Assembly: GCF_030815405.1 (NCBI RefSeq)
Contig: NZ_JAUSWX010000001.1
Span: 1,364,001 to 1,428,000, forward strand
DNA length: 64,000 nt
Direction: 5' to 3'
DNA from: Agromyces albus
GTDB taxonomy: Bacteria; Actinomycetota; Actinomycetes; Actinomycetales; Microbacteriaceae
A model generated the notes under the pieces. That model was not told the DNA's origin. It ran no database searches and worked only from the letters and a program-made list of their open reading frames with translations. Position 1 is the first letter of the stretch; each line of letters opens with the position of its first letter. Below are positions 11,277 through 21,653 of this stretch, in pieces. Both the position numbers and the translations under genes were made by a program.

Positions 11277-12340
11277 CCGGGCCGGTGCGCGTCGTCGGCG
11301 TCGGTCTGCTCGGTGCGAGCATCGGCTTGGGGCTCCGCGCCAAGGGCATCGACGTCATCCTCGCCGACGCGTCGCCCACGCATCTCGCGATCGCTGTCGA
11401 TTATGGGGCCGGCCGCGCCGCCCTGCCCGGCGACCGGCCGCAGCTCGTGGTCGTGTGCGTGCCGCCCGACGTCACCGCTGACGTCGTCGCAGCCGAGCTC
11501 GAGGCATACCCTGAGGCGATCGTCACGGATGTCGCGAGCGTGAAGCTCGCCGTCTACGACGACCTCGCCGCGCGCGGCGCCGACCTCTCCCGCTACATCG
11601 GCACGCACCCGATGGCCGGCCGGGAACGCGGCGGGCCCATGTCGGGCCGCGCCGACCTCTTCGTCGGGCGGCCGTGGGTCGTCGCGGCGCACGGCGGCAT
11701 GTCGTACCAAGACGGCTCGGCGATCGACGATCTCATCCTCGATCTCGGCGCCACGCTCGTCGAGCTCACGCCCGAGCAGCACGACCGGGCGGTCGCGCTC
11801 GTCTCGCACGTGCCGCAAGTGGTGTCGAGCCTTATGGCACGCCGCCTCATCGACGCGCCGCACTCCTCGGTGAACCTCGCAGGGCAGGGCCTCCGCGACA
11901 TCACGCGCGTCGCGGCGAGCGATCCCGAGCTGTGGGTGCAGATCCTCGGGCAGAACGCGGCCCCCGTCGCCGACATCCTCCGCGGCTACCGCGACGACCT
12001 CGACCGCTTCATCGACGCGCTCGACAACATGGACGCCCCTGGCGCGCGCCGCCGCATCGCCGAGGAGCTCTTCGGCGGCAACACGGGCGTCGAGCGGCTG
12101 CCGGGCAAGCACGGTGTCGATCACCGCTACGCGAGCCTCATCGTCATGGTGGAAGACCGCCCCGGGCAGCTCGCTCGCCTCTTCAACGATGTCGGCGACG
12201 CCGGCGCGAATATCGAGGACTTGCGCCTCGAGCACTCGCCGGGCGCTCAGGTCGGCCTCGCCGAGATCTCCGTGCTTCCCGAGGTGCTCGAGCGCCTCAC
12301 CGATGAGCTGGCCGCACGCGGCTGGCGGATTGCAGGTTGA
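11258..12340 (+). CDS. tyrA: Prephenate dehydrogenase with C-terminal ACT domain
   Basis: Oxidative decarboxylation of prephenate in tyrosine synthesis. The NAD-binding start [17 protein letters not shown] is followed by [12 protein letters not shown], a family hallmark around the catalytic His. The last 75 residues form an ACT domain ([18 protein letters not shown]), which suggests allosteric control, probably by tyrosine. Start GTG 11258 has GAAGGAGA upstream. In M. tuberculosis tyrA is not at this site; its insertion between rluB and cmk is seen in other Actinobacteria. TTG 12337 of cmk overlaps the stop. Confidence 0.93.
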   Translation: MAESRLTGPVRVVGVGLLGASIGLGLRAKGIDVILADASPTHLAIAVDYGAGRAALPGDRPQLVVVCVPPDVTADVVAAELEAYPEAIVTDVASVKLAVYDDLAARGADLSRYIGTHPMAGRERGGPMSGRADLFVGRPWVVAAHGGMSYQDGSAIDDLILDLGATLVELTPEQHDRAVALVSHVPQVVSSLMARRLIDAPHSSVNLAGQGLRDITRVAASDPELWVQILGQNAAPVADILRGYRDDLDRFIDALDNMDAPGARRRIAEELFGGNTGVERLPGKHGVDHRYASLIVMVEDRPGQLARLFNDVGDAGANIEDLRLEHSPGAQVGLAEISVLPEVLERLTDELAARGWRIAG

Positions 12341-13029
12341 ACGTGTCACCCGTCATCCCGTTCGTGGTCGCCGTCGACGGCCCCGCCGGAAGCGGCAAGT
12401 CGAGCATCTCGAAGGAGGTCGCGCGCCGGCTCGGGTTCGGCTTCCTCGACACGGGGGCCGCATATCGCGCGCTCGCGTGGCATGCGTTGGCCATCGGGGC
12501 CGATACGGATGACGCGGCATCCGTCATCTCATCGCTCTCGAGCTTCCACTACCGCATCGGAACCGACCCGGCCGGCTACGCCGTGCACGTCGGCGACGTC
12601 GACGTGACGGAGGCGATCCGCGACCCCGCCATCTCGGCGGTCGTGAGCCGTGTGGCGCGCGTGCCCGAGGTGCGGGCGCACCTTATCGAGCTCTTCCGGG
12701 CCAGCATGGCGACAACGTCGAAGCCCGGCATCGTGGTGGAGGGACGGGACATCACGACGGTCGTCGCCCCCGATGCGCCCGTGCGGATTCTCCTTACCGC
12801 GTCGGAGGCGGTTAGAATAGCGAGGCGCTCCGCTGAGCTCGTCGGTCCATCGGCCGATGCCGCGGGGGAGCAGCTGCGCAGGCGCGATCAGGCCGACTCG
12901 AAGGTCGTCGACTTCATGACCGCCGCCGAGGGAGTGACCACCGTCGATTCGACGGATCTCGACTTCGACCAGACCGTCGAGGCCGTGATCGGCGTCATCC
13001 GCACCGCGCAGCCGCAGATGGTCGAGTAG
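12337..13029 (+). CDS. cmk: Cytidylate kinase
   Basis: Phosphorylates CMP and dCMP. The P-loop [19 protein letters not shown] is followed by [13 protein letters not shown] and the lid sequence EGRDITTVV. The 230-residue frame starts with TTG 12337 overlapping the tyrA stop; GTG 12343, two codons later, is equally plausible and no strong ribosome site decides. Gene order cmk-der matches Rv1712-Rv1713. A TAGAAT sequence at 12813-12818, inside the gene, could be an internal promoter for der, but this is weak. Confidence 0.93.
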   Translation: MNVSPVIPFVVAVDGPAGSGKSSISKEVARRLGFGFLDTGAAYRALAWHALAIGADTDDAASVISSLSSFHYRIGTDPAGYAVHVGDVDVTEAIRDPAISAVVSRVARVPEVRAHLIELFRASMATTSKPGIVVEGRDITTVVAPDAPVRILLTASEAVRIARRSAELVGPSADAAGEQLRRRDQADSKVVDFMTAAEGVTTVDSTDLDFDQTVEAVIGVIRTAQPQMVE

Positions 13030-13077
13030 CCCACCGCAGGTGGCGGCCGAGCGCATCCAGACTTCAGAGGAGACACC

Positions 13078-14587
13078 ATGACCGACCAGAGCGAAGAATT
13101 CGACGCTCCCGACGACGACCTCGCCGAGCGGCTCGCAGACGTCGATGAGGGACTCGCCGAACAGCGCGCCGCAGCGCTCCGCTCCGGCCTTGCCGACTAC
13201 GAGCTCGACGAAGACGACCTCGACGTGCTCGAGATCTCCGAGGAGGGTGAGGAGGGCATCCGCTACCTCCCCGCGCTGCCGGTCATCGCGATCGTCGGTC
13301 GCCCGAACGTGGGCAAGTCGGCGCTCGTGAACCGCATCCTCGGTCGCCGCGAGGCCGTGGTCGAAGACACCCCCGGCGTCACGCGCGACCGCGTGGCCTA
13401 CAAGGGCGAGTGGCTCGACCGGCGCTTCACGCTCGTCGACACCGGCGGCTGGGAGCCTGACGCGAAGGGCATCGACGCATCCGTCGCGGCCCAGGCCGAG
13501 GTCGCGATCGACCTCGCCGACGTCGTGCTCTTCGTCGTCGATGCCACCGTCGGCGCGACGTCCACCGACGAGCACGTCGTGCGGCTGCTGCGCAAGACCA
13601 AGCGCCCCGTGTTCCTGCTCGCGAACAAGGTCGACGACGCCCGCCAGGAGTCCGAGGCCGCAGCGCTCTGGAACCTCGGTCTCGGTGAGCCGTACCCGGT
13701 CTCCGCACTGCACGGCCGCGGCGTGGCCGACATGCTCGAGGCCGTCTTCAAGGTGCTGCCCCAGGTCTCGGCGATTGCGAAAGACGAATTCGGCGGCCCG
13801 CGCCGCGTCGCGATCCTCGGCCGCCCGAACGTGGGCAAGTCGAGCCTGCTCAACAAGGCCGCCGGCGAAGAGCGCGTCGTCGTGAACGAGCTCGCGGGCA
13901 CCACTCGCGACCCCGTCGACGAGCAGATCGAGCTCGGCGGCAAGATCTGGCGCTTCGTCGACACCGCCGGCATCCGTCGTCGCGTGCACCTGCAGCAGGG
14001 CGCCGACTTCTACGCATCGCTTCGCACCCAGGCGGCCCTCGAGAAGGCCGAGGTGGCCGTCGTGCTGCTCGACGTCTCGCAGCCGCTCTCCGAGCAGGAC
14101 GTGCGCATCATCGACCTGGTGCTCGAGTCGGGCCGCGCACTCGTGCTCGCGTTCAACAAGTGGGATCTCCTCGACGACGACCGTCGCCGCTACCTCGAAC
14201 GCGAGATCGAGCAAGACCTGCACCACGTGGCGTGGGCGCCGCGCGTGAACATCTCGGCGCGCACCGGCCGCCACCTCGAGAAGCTCGTGCCCGCGCTCGA
14301 GCTCGCCCTCGAATCGTGGGACACCCGCATCGCGACCGGCAAGTTCAACGCGTTCCTCACCGAGCTCACGCAAGAGCACCCGCACCCCGTACGCGGCGGC
14401 AAGCAGCCCCGCATCCTGTTCGGCACGCAGGCCGCGAGCCGTCCGCCGACATTCGTGCTGTTCACGACCGGCTTCCTCGACCCGGGTTACCGTCGCTTCC
14501 ATCATGCGCCGCTTGCGCGAGATCTACGGCTTCCAGGGATCGCCGATCGTCATCAACATGCGCGTGCGCGAACGTCGCCAGCGGTAG
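13078..14587 (+). CDS. der: GTPase Der (EngA), with a +1 frameshift before the C-terminus
   Basis: A double-GTPase ribosome assembly factor. G domain 1 has [21 protein letters not shown] and NKVD; G domain 2 has [22 protein letters not shown] and NKWD. An acidic N-terminal extension of about 60 residues is common in Actinobacteria. ATG 13078 follows GAGGAGA. The frame is normal to codon TTC 14497-14499. Skipping C14500 restores the expected KH-domain end ([19 protein letters not shown]) and stops at TAG 14585-14587, for 502 residues. Read literally, the frame runs on to 14703 with an Arg/His/Ala-rich tail. A ribosome site for the next gene lies at 14589-14594, just after the restored stop. 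See findings. Confidence 0.93.
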
Positions 14588-14599
14588 CAGGAGGCACGG

Positions 14600-15229
14600 A
14601 TGCCGCGAGCTCGCGCCGCACGAACGCGTTCTCGCGGCATCTACGTCGAGGTGCTCGTGCGCGCCGATGTCGAGACACTGTGGCAGCTCACGCAGGATCC
14701 TGAGCAGCACGCCCGCTGGGACCTGCGCTTCTCGAAGATCGTGCCAGAGGCTCCGCTCGAGCGCGGCGGGTATCGCTTCCGGTACGAGCGTTCGCTCGGG
14801 GTGCACACGATCCGCGGCACAGGCACCTCCATCGGCGAACGTCACCACCTCGACGGGTCGAGTACGTCGGCGCTGCGGTTCGACACCGACGATCGGATGT
14901 CGCCGCTCCGCGACGGCCGCGGCTACTGGCGATACGTGCCGACAGCCGAGGGTGTGCGCTTCATCACCGGCTACGACTACACACCCGGGTTCGGGCGCCT
15001 CGCCGACCGCCTCATCCGTCCGCTCGTTCGATGGATGACGGCGTGGAGCTTCGATCGCCTGCGGATCTGGGCGGAGACGGGCGTCGAGCCCGACCGCTGG
15101 CCCGCGGCATCCGTGCTCGCCATCTGGAACCGCGAACGGCCACGAGCTTCGCGGTGCACGACAGAACCGCCCGCGCAGGGCGCCTTCGCGCACGAACCCG
15201 AATCACTTGCGACCTTGGAGGCACCGTGA
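14600..15229 (+). CDS. SRPBCC-family protein
   Basis: A 209-residue protein with a START-like/polyketide-cyclase fold pattern: [20 protein letters not shown] at the N-terminus, then WDLRFSKI and alternating strands, and a C-terminal helix ([20 protein letters not shown]). These folds bind hydrophobic ligands; no ligand can be named. ATG 14600 has a perfect AGGAGG at 14589-14594. Its stop overlaps the GTG of the DUF4166 gene (GTGA), so the two are coupled. The last 40 residues look disordered. Confidence 0.75.
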   Translation: MPRARAARTRSRGIYVEVLVRADVETLWQLTQDPEQHARWDLRFSKIVPEAPLERGGYRFRYERSLGVHTIRGTGTSIGERHHLDGSSTSALRFDTDDRMSPLRDGRGYWRYVPTAEGVRFITGYDYTPGFGRLADRLIRPLVRWMTAWSFDRLRIWAETGVEPDRWPAASVLAIWNRERPRASRCTTEPPAQGAFAHEPESLATLEAP

Positions 15230-15939
15230 CCGAGGCAGCCGATCGAGCGGTCACGACCGTCGGCGCGGTCTTCCCACGTGCTCTCGGCGATGAATTCGCG
15301 CGGCTGCATCCGATGATGCAGCGCCGATTCGGCGTCTCGATCGACGGCGGGTATGCCTGCGTCGGGCGCGGCGTGATGACGAGCGTTCGCCGCGGGCCGT
15401 GGTGGACAGTGCCGTTCCTGCAGTTCGGGCGCCTGCGGAACATCCTGATTCCGGATGTCGGCCACGACGTGCCGTTCACGATCGAGAACCACGCGTACCT
15501 CGACCCGTTCGGGCGCGAGACGATCACGTTCGTGCGGGAGTACCGGATCCCCGGCCGGCGCCGTGCGAGCCGGTTCGACGCGACGATGGTCGTCGACCCG
15601 GCGCGTGGCACGGTCGTCGACTACCTCGGCACCCACCAGCACCTCGCCGTCGATCTGGCCTTCGAGGTGGAGGCCGATGGGTCGCTCTTGCTTCGATCAG
15701 GACAGCAGCGGTTCCGCGAGGGCGCTCTCGACTTCCGCTTCCCGATGCTGGGCTCGGGGTACGCCGAGTTGCGCGAGCGTTTCGATGACGAGGCCGGCGT
15801 CTACCGGGTGCGGCTCGAAGTGCGGAATCGGGTGTTCGGATTCCTCTTCGGCTACGAAGGGTGGTTCGAGTGCGAGTTCCCCGACGCAACAGAGGTGCCG
15901 CAGCGCCTGCTGCCGAAACGGCACGAACCGAGGTATTGA
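15226..15939 (+). CDS. DUF4166 domain protein
   Basis: A 237-residue protein resembling the DUF4166 domain, which is often fused to saccharopine-dehydrogenase-like oxidoreductases. Visible features are LGDEFARLHPMMQRRFG near the start, a central strand-rich region (GRETITFVREYRIPGRRRA) and a Phe/Trp-rich C-terminus (NRVFGFLFGYEGWFECEF). Start GTG 15226 has GGAGG at 15217-15221 and overlaps the upstream stop. Biochemical role unknown; co-transcription with the SRPBCC gene suggests a shared lipid or hydrophobic substrate, which is inference. Confidence 0.75.
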   Translation: MTEAADRAVTTVGAVFPRALGDEFARLHPMMQRRFGVSIDGGYACVGRGVMTSVRRGPWWTVPFLQFGRLRNILIPDVGHDVPFTIENHAYLDPFGRETITFVREYRIPGRRRASRFDATMVVDPARGTVVDYLGTHQHLAVDLAFEVEADGSLLLRSGQQRFREGALDFRFPMLGSGYAELRERFDDEAGVYRVRLEVRNRVFGFLFGYEGWFECEFPDATEVPQRLLPKRHEPRY

Positions 15940-15997
15940 GCCGCTGAACGGGCGGTCAAGGCGTTGCGGCTCGGATGCCGCGGCGTAGCGTGAAGCC

Positions 15998-16888
15998 ATG
16001 ACCGGCACACGTGACCGACGAGACCGCGACCAGCGCGTGCGCATCACGCATCCCGAGAAGCAGCTGTTCGAGACCGGCTTCACGAAGGGCGACCTGGCAG
16101 GCTACTACCGGACGGTCGCCGACGTCATCCTCCCGCAACTCGCCGATCGGCCCGTGACGCGCATCCGTTTTCCCGATGGCGTCGGCGGCATGCGCTTCTT
16201 CGAGAAGAACACGCCGAAGTACGCGCCGGCATGGCTGCGACGGATGCCGCTCACGGCCAACCCGGGATCGTCGAGGCCCGCGAAGACCGTCACCTATCCG
16301 TTCATCGACGACGTCGCCGGGCTCGAGTGGATGTCGAACCAAGCGGCGATCGAATTGCATACGCCGCAGTGGCGGGTGGGTCCGCGTGGCGGCATCCGCA
16401 ATCCCGACCGGCTCGTGATCGACCTGGACCCGGGGGAGGGCGCCGATATCGGCGACTGCGCGGCGGCCGCGCATGTCATTCGTGCGCGGCTCGCTGAGGA
16501 GGCGCTCGAGACGTGGCCCGTGACGAGCGGCAGCAAGGGGATCCACCTCTATGCGGCACTCGACGGACGGAAGACAGCGCGGGCCGTGCACGCGAGCGTC
16601 GGGAAGATCGCGCGGGAGCTCGCGGCTGAGCATCCGGAGCTCGTCGCGGACGTCGGCAAGGAGAAGCGGGTCGGCAAGGTGTTCCTCGACTGGAGCCAGA
16701 ATCATCCGGCGCGGTCGACGGCCACACCGTACACGCTCCGCGGGAGGGCGGCGCCGCACGTCGCCGCGCCGCGTGAGTGGGACGAGCTCGTGTCAGATGT
16801 CACGCAGCTCGGGCCCGACGAGGTGCTGCGCCGCCTCGAGCACGACGGCGACCTCATGGAGCGTCACGGCTTCAGGCGCGCGAGCTGA
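15998..16888 (+). CDS. Standalone LigD-type primase-polymerase domain protein
   Basis: A 296-residue archaeo-eukaryotic primase-like polymerase of the LigD PolDom type, without ligase or nuclease domains. It has the N-terminal THPEKQLFETGFTKGDLAGY, the metal-binding DLDPGEG and the nucleotide-binding SGSKGIHLYAAL, and ends near YTLRGRAAPHVAAPREW. Such proteins fill gaps in non-homologous end joining. No ku or ligase gene is adjacent. TAGCGT (15986-15991) lies six bases before ATG 15998, consistent with a leaderless transcript. A second, divergent paralogue is at 42440. Confidence 0.9.
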   Translation: MTGTRDRRDRDQRVRITHPEKQLFETGFTKGDLAGYYRTVADVILPQLADRPVTRIRFPDGVGGMRFFEKNTPKYAPAWLRRMPLTANPGSSRPAKTVTYPFIDDVAGLEWMSNQAAIELHTPQWRVGPRGGIRNPDRLVIDLDPGEGADIGDCAAAAHVIRARLAEEALETWPVTSGSKGIHLYAALDGRKTARAVHASVGKIARELAAEHPELVADVGKEKRVGKVFLDWSQNHPARSTATPYTLRGRAAPHVAAPREWDELVSDVTQLGPDEVLRRLEHDGDLMERHGFRRAS

Positions 16889-16937
16889 CCAACGGTATTC
16901 GGCTGCGGCATCGCCGGTTGCGGGTTCAAGACCCCCG

Positions 16938-17591
16938 TTACTCACCGACGACCAGTTGCATGATCGCCCGATCAGCCTTCGGGCGGGCGACCTCGGTGAA
17001 GCCGGCGCTCTCGAACATCGACACGGTGCCCGGGAAGAGCTCGTTGGCCGGCGTCTTGCTGCGCGCGTTCGGATCGACGGCGTAGCCCTCGACGATGCGT
17101 GCGCCGTTCGCAGCCGCGAACTCGACCGCGGCGACGGCGAGCGCCTGCCCGACGCCGCGCTTGCGGTGGGCGCGCGGCACGACGAAGCACGACACCGACC
17201 AGATCGAGTCGTCGCCGAAGTCGGGGTTCGGCGTGCCACCCGCGACGATGCGGGTGCGCGGGAGGCGTATGAGGTGCGAGCGGGGCTCGACTGCGCACCA
17301 GCCCACCGGGGTCTCACCGTCGTAGGCGAGGAGACCAGGACCGGCACCGGCCTCATGCAGTTGCGCCTCGAGCCGCCCGCGAAGCCGCTCGTCGCCGACC
17401 GAGCTCCAATCGCTGCCGGGGATCTTGTACCACTGGCACCAGCAGTGCGCCGGGTCGCCTTTGGTGCCGAAGACGGCTTCGACATCGCCGAACGGCGCCT
17501 CGTTCGCGGGAACGATGCGGAAGCCGGCGGTGGTCGCGGTGTCGCTCGCCACGTGTTGCATGATGTCCACGGTAGCTGCGGCATCCGACAT
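16938..17591 (-). CDS. GNAT-family N-acetyltransferase
   Basis: About 217 residues with a GNAT acetyl-CoA site: SVSCFVVPRAHRKRGVGQAL, then VAAVEFAAANGARIVEGY and a C-terminal MFESAGFTEVARP. The N-terminal half has CWCQWYKIPGSDW, typical of a GNAT group annotated only by family. Starts at 17627, 17591 and 17561 are all possible; none has a clear ribosome site and I chose 17591. It converges with the LigD-type polymerase gene upstream and diverges from the CHAD gene. Substrate unknown. Confidence 0.8.
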   Translation of the reverse strand: MSDAAATVDIMQHVASDTATTAGFRIVPANEAPFGDVEAVFGTKGDPAHCWCQWYKIPGSDWSSVGDERLRGRLEAQLHEAGAGPGLLAYDGETPVGWCAVEPRSHLIRLPRTRIVAGGTPNPDFGDDSIWSVSCFVVPRAHRKRGVGQALAVAAVEFAAANGARIVEGYAVDPNARSKTPANELFPGTVSMFESAGFTEVARPKADRAIMQLVVGE

Positions 17592-17678
17592 CCGTCGACC
17601 CGGTTGCGTGACCGTCGATTCCGCCATATCGGGCGGAATGGTGGCGCTGAGCGGATGCCTCGGGCGTAGCGTGTGGTC

Positions 17679-18674
17679 ATGGCCGCACCGACGACGCACT
17701 CGGCCGCGCAGGTGACGCAACCGGACGCCGGAAGCGCCGTCGTCACGGCGCTCCGGGCGATCGGCGAACGGCTCGACGCCCTCGAGCCGGCTGCGCTCGC
17801 CGACGAGCCCGACGCCGTGCACCAGCTGCGGACGCACGTGCGCCGCCTTCGCAACGTGCTCGCCGCCTACGCGCCGCTGTTCGATGCGTCGGTCGCCCGG
17901 GCGGTGCGCCAGACGTATGAGGAGTTCGGGAAGGAGCTCGGCACGGTGCGCGATATCGAGGTGCGAGTGCAGGTCGCCGAGCGGGAGCTGCGCGAGGCAT
18001 CGGAGGCATCGGAGGCATCGGAGGCATCGGAGGCATCCGAGGCATCGGAGGTCGCACTCAATGCGACCGATGTCGCGCCCGACGGGATCGAGGCCGTGCG
18101 GGCACGGCTCATCGACGCCGAGCTCGAGGCGCATCGGCTCGCGCACGCGCGATTCGCGGCACGGCAGCGGATGCCGCGTGCAGCCGCCCGTCGCGTGGAG
18201 CTCGCCGTGTTCCTCGCGGCGCCGCCGCTCACCCCGCTCGCCGCGGAACCCGCCACCGGAGTGCTCGGCGACCTCGTCGAACGGGAGGCTCGCCGTGCTC
18301 TGCGCCGTGCAACCCGGGTCACCCCATCAGCCGACCGGGAGCAATTGCACGGCGTGCGGAAGGCGGGCCGGCGCCTGCGGTACGCCGCCGAGGCCCTCAC
18401 GGAGGAGCCGGTCGCGTTGTTCGACGAGCGGGTGCTCGCACTCGCCACCGCGGGCGAACAGCTGCATGACCTGCTCGGCGACCACCGCGACGAGGTGTTG
18501 TTCGCTGAGCAGGTGCGCCGATCGGCGGCGCACGCCGTGCATGACAGGGAATCCGTCGATGCGCTCGCGCGACTCGCGGAGGCAGCCGAACGGCGGGCCG
18601 TCGATCGGCTCGGCAGGCTCGACGAGGTGGTGCACGACCTGCGCCGGGCCGAAGAAGAGTGGGCGTCTCGCTGA
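17679..18674 (+). CDS. CHAD-domain protein
   Basis: The 331-residue protein has the CHAD helical pattern with conserved His/Arg positions: DAVHQLRTHVRRLRNVLAAY near residue 45 and EQLHGVRKAGRRLRYAAEAL in the second half. CHAD domains bind polyphosphate and locate to polyphosphate granules. ATG 17679 lies six bases after TAGCGT (17667-17672), supporting a leaderless start; GTG 17673 would overlap the -10. A six-unit Glu-Ala-Ser repeat interrupts the first half. No CYTH domain is fused and no polyphosphate kinase gene is near. Confidence 0.85.
   Translation: MAAPTTHSAAQVTQPDAGSAVVTALRAIGERLDALEPAALADEPDAVHQLRTHVRRLRNVLAAYAPLFDASVARAVRQTYEEFGKELGTVRDIEVRVQVAERELREASEASEASEASEASEASEVALNATDVAPDGIEAVRARLIDAELEAHRLAHARFAARQRMPRAAARRVELAVFLAAPPLTPLAAEPATGVLGDLVEREARRALRRATRVTPSADREQLHGVRKAGRRLRYAAEALTEEPVALFDERVLALATAGEQLHDLLGDHRDEVLFAEQVRRSAAHAVHDRESVDALARLAEAAERRAVDRLGRLDEVVHDLRRAEEEWASR
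17994..18047 (+). repeat. Tandem repeat of a 9-base unit (GAGGCATCG), six copies
   Basis: Six consecutive copies inside the CHAD gene encode repeated Glu-Ala-Ser. The fifth copy ends CC instead of CG. The unit is in frame, so copy-number change would not break the protein. Confidence 0.95.
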
Positions 18675-18712
18675 CATTGGGTCGAAACCGCGTTCTCCCC
18701 GATACTGGTGCG

Positions 18713-19651
<939 letters not shown>

Positions 19652-19688
19652 GTCGCCCGGTTCCACGAGGCCTGAACGTGCTGCCCGA

Positions 19689-20132
19689 TCAGCCCTGCGG
19701 CTCGCAGATGACGATCGGGATCTCCCGGCTCGTGCGGTGCTGGTAGATCGCATATCCCCGATAGGCGGCAACGACCCTCGGCCACAGCTCGGCGCGTTCC
19801 TCGGCGTCGGCGGTCCTCGCGATCATCGGCCGCCGCGACCCGTGCACCGTGAGCTCGACGAGCGGATCGGCCACGAGGTTGCGATACCACTCGGGGTGGC
19901 GATCGTCGCCGCCCTTCGACGCCACGAGCACGATCCGCTCGCCGTCGACCACCGGAGACGAGAGCACGACGGCCCGAGGCCGGCCGCTGCGCCTGCCGGT
20001 CGTCCTGAGCTCCACGATCGGCATGCCGACGATCCCGGCACCGAGATGCCAGCGGCTCAGCCGCAGGAGCACGCGGTGCGCGCGCGACAGGGAGCGGAAC
20101 CAGAAGTCGGCGATGCGTCCACGACGAGTCAT
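19689..20132 (-). CDS. Deazaflavin (F420)-dependent nitroreductase-family protein
   Basis: A 147-residue split-barrel protein of the Ddn/DUF385 family: GMPIVELRTTGRRSGRPRAV, then VVLSSPVV and GGDDRHPEWYRNLVADP, a pattern typical of F420H2-binding enzymes. Family members reduce varied substrates with F420H2; the substrate here is unknown. ATG 20132 has AGGAG (read from 20144-20140) seven bases upstream and is preferred over ATG 20150, which overlaps the upstream stop. It is cotranscribed with the MpaB-type gene. A paralogous family member lies at 38795. Confidence 0.85.
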   Translation of the reverse strand: MTRRGRIADFWFRSLSRAHRVLLRLSRWHLGAGIVGMPIVELRTTGRRSGRPRAVVLSSPVVDGERIVLVASKGGDDRHPEWYRNLVADPLVELTVHGSRRPMIARTADAEERAELWPRVVAAYRGYAIYQHRTSREIPIVICEPQG

Positions 20133-20146
20133 CCGGGATCTCCTGA

Positions 20147-21067
20147 TCATGCGGCAGACTCGTCGCGAGTGTCGGCATCGGCTGCGATCCTCGCGATCCG
20201 CTTGAGCGCCGCCTCCTCCGAGGTCGAGCGGTCGCCGAGCATCGTGCGCACCGAGCGGAGCACTGCGCCCGTGGCAGCGACGGCGGGGAACGGCGCCGCC
20301 GACAGTCCGAGCAGTCGTCGCTGGTCGATCGAGAGGGACTGCACCGCGCCCGCGAACATGATGCGATAGGCCGGCAGCATGCCCCGAGCCAACGGCGGAT
20401 TGCGGATGAAGCGCACGGTCCGATCGACGCGTTCGTCGCGCTTCAGCACGCCGGCGTCGGCGAAGGCGCCCAGGCGTGCACGGAGGTCGGCGGCGGTGCG
20501 CGGGGCATCCGTGACGCCGATGAGCTCACCGGCGATCGACCACTCGCGCACGTACGCGTCGGCGCCGCCCGGAATCTGGCCCTCCCACAACTCGTGGCAG
20601 GCCAGGAACGAGTCGGTGAAGGCCAGGTGCACCCACTCGATGAGCTCGGGGTCGCTCGCGCGATAGGGGCGGCGGATGCCGCGCGCGTCCGTGTACTCGC
20701 CCTGCACGCGCCGGTGCAGGCCTCGCACTCGCGCCGAAGCCCGCTCGGCGGTGGCGCGATCGCCGAAGGTCACCGTGACGAGCCAACGGATGGTGCCCGT
20801 GAGCCGCCCGAGTGGATCCTCCTCGTAACGTGACCAGTCGTGGATGCCGGCGAGGGCACCCGGGTGCATCGCCTGTACGAGGAGGGCGCGGATCCCCGCA
20901 ACCATCGTGGCCATGCCGCCGTGCACCGCCCAAGCCGCCGAGCCCGGGCCGAAGTAGCCTGCGTCGTCGCCCTGCTCCAGCTCGTCCACCCAGGGCGGGC
21001 GCCCGTCGTCGGTGCCCGACAGGGTCTGCAGGAGATGCGATCGCCATCGATCCCGAACCGAGCTCAT
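20147..21067 (-). CDS. Oxygenase MpaB family (DUF2236) protein
   Basis: About 306 residues with DUF2236 hallmarks: GPGSAAWAVHGGMATMVAGI at the start, MHPGALAGIHDWSRYEEDP, then VHLAFTDSFL. Relatives include latex-clearing protein-like haem oxygenases and MpaB; haem binding by the conserved His residues is inferred from the family. Start at 21067 or 21085 cannot be decided, as neither has a ribosome site. It precedes the deazaflavin oxidoreductase with a four-base overlap region, hinting at a shared redox pathway. It is divergent from the marR gene. Confidence 0.82.
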   Translation of the reverse strand: MSSVRDRWRSHLLQTLSGTDDGRPPWVDELEQGDDAGYFGPGSAAWAVHGGMATMVAGIRALLVQAMHPGALAGIHDWSRYEEDPLGRLTGTIRWLVTVTFGDRATAERASARVRGLHRRVQGEYTDARGIRRPYRASDPELIEWVHLAFTDSFLACHELWEGQIPGGADAYVREWSIAGELIGVTDAPRTAADLRARLGAFADAGVLKRDERVDRTVRFIRNPPLARGMLPAYRIMFAGAVQSLSIDQRRLLGLSAAPFPAVAATGAVLRSVRTMLGDRSTSEEAALKRIARIAADADTRDESAA

Positions 21068-21197
21068 GGCCGGAGTAGACCACATGAGGCTGAATGCCGG
21101 TTGGAAGACGGCAGTCGCAGAGCGCAGCCCGCGTCGCCACGAATCGTGAAGTGAGGTAACGATGTAGTACCATCATGATATTGCGACCCCGATCACC

Positions 21198-21653
21198 GTG
21201 CTCGACCGGCTCCTCGAGATCAGCGAGCTCTTCCAGAAGGACATGGCTCGCGCCTTCGACGGCACGCCGCTCACCGCCGCACGCATCCGCTTGCTCTGGG
21301 AGCTCCAGCACAGCGGACCGTCGACGCAGCACGCGCTCGCCACGAGCCTCGGCGTGAGCCCGCGCAACATCACCGGACTCGTCGATGCGCTCGAGGCCGG
21401 AGGGTACGTCACCCGGTCGCCGCACCCGAGCGACCGGCGGGCGACGATCGTCTCGCTCGCGGCATCCGCTCAAGAGATGATGCGCGAGATGCAGCGCGAG
21501 CATGCCGAGCTCTCCGCCACCCTGCTCGACGCGGTCGACGCCGCCGATCGTGCGGCCCTCGAGCGGGGCGTCGACGCCATCGCGGGGCGGCTGCGCGAAC
21601 TCATCGCCGCCGACGAGGCGCGCCGGGCAGACCGGATCGAGGTCGGGGCATGA
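21198..21653 (+). CDS. MarR-family transcriptional regulator
   Basis: 151 residues with a winged helix: LTAARIRLLWELQHSGPSTQ, recognition helix region LGVSPRNITGLVDALEAGGY, and wing RSPHPSDRRATIVSLA. Start GTG 21198 is the first usable codon after an in-frame TAG. The upstream stretch holds an 8-base palindrome ATCATGAT (21172-21179) that could be an autoregulatory site, but it is too short to be firm. Its stop overlaps the start of the next membrane gene (ATGA). Confidence 0.85.
   Translation: MLDRLLEISELFQKDMARAFDGTPLTAARIRLLWELQHSGPSTQHALATSLGVSPRNITGLVDALEAGGYVTRSPHPSDRRATIVSLAASAQEMMREMQREHAELSATLLDAVDAADRAALERGVDAIAGRLRELIAADEARRADRIEVGA

Noticed and set aside
12813..12818. TAGAAT inside cmk as a der promoter
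   Set aside because: No -35 and it is far from the der start; kept only as a remark.
12529..14505. 658-codon minus-strand frame opposite cmk and der
   Set aside because: A shadow of conserved plus-strand genes.
16909..16938. T-arm-like sequence (GCGGGTTCAAGACCCCCG) near the end of the first LigD-type gene
   Set aside because: The stem pairing is imperfect and there is no acceptor, D or anticodon arm, so it is not a tRNA gene; a remnant att site cannot be shown.
21172..21179. ATCATGAT palindrome before marR as an operator
   Set aside because: Eight bases are too common to count as evidence on their own; only mentioned with the gene.
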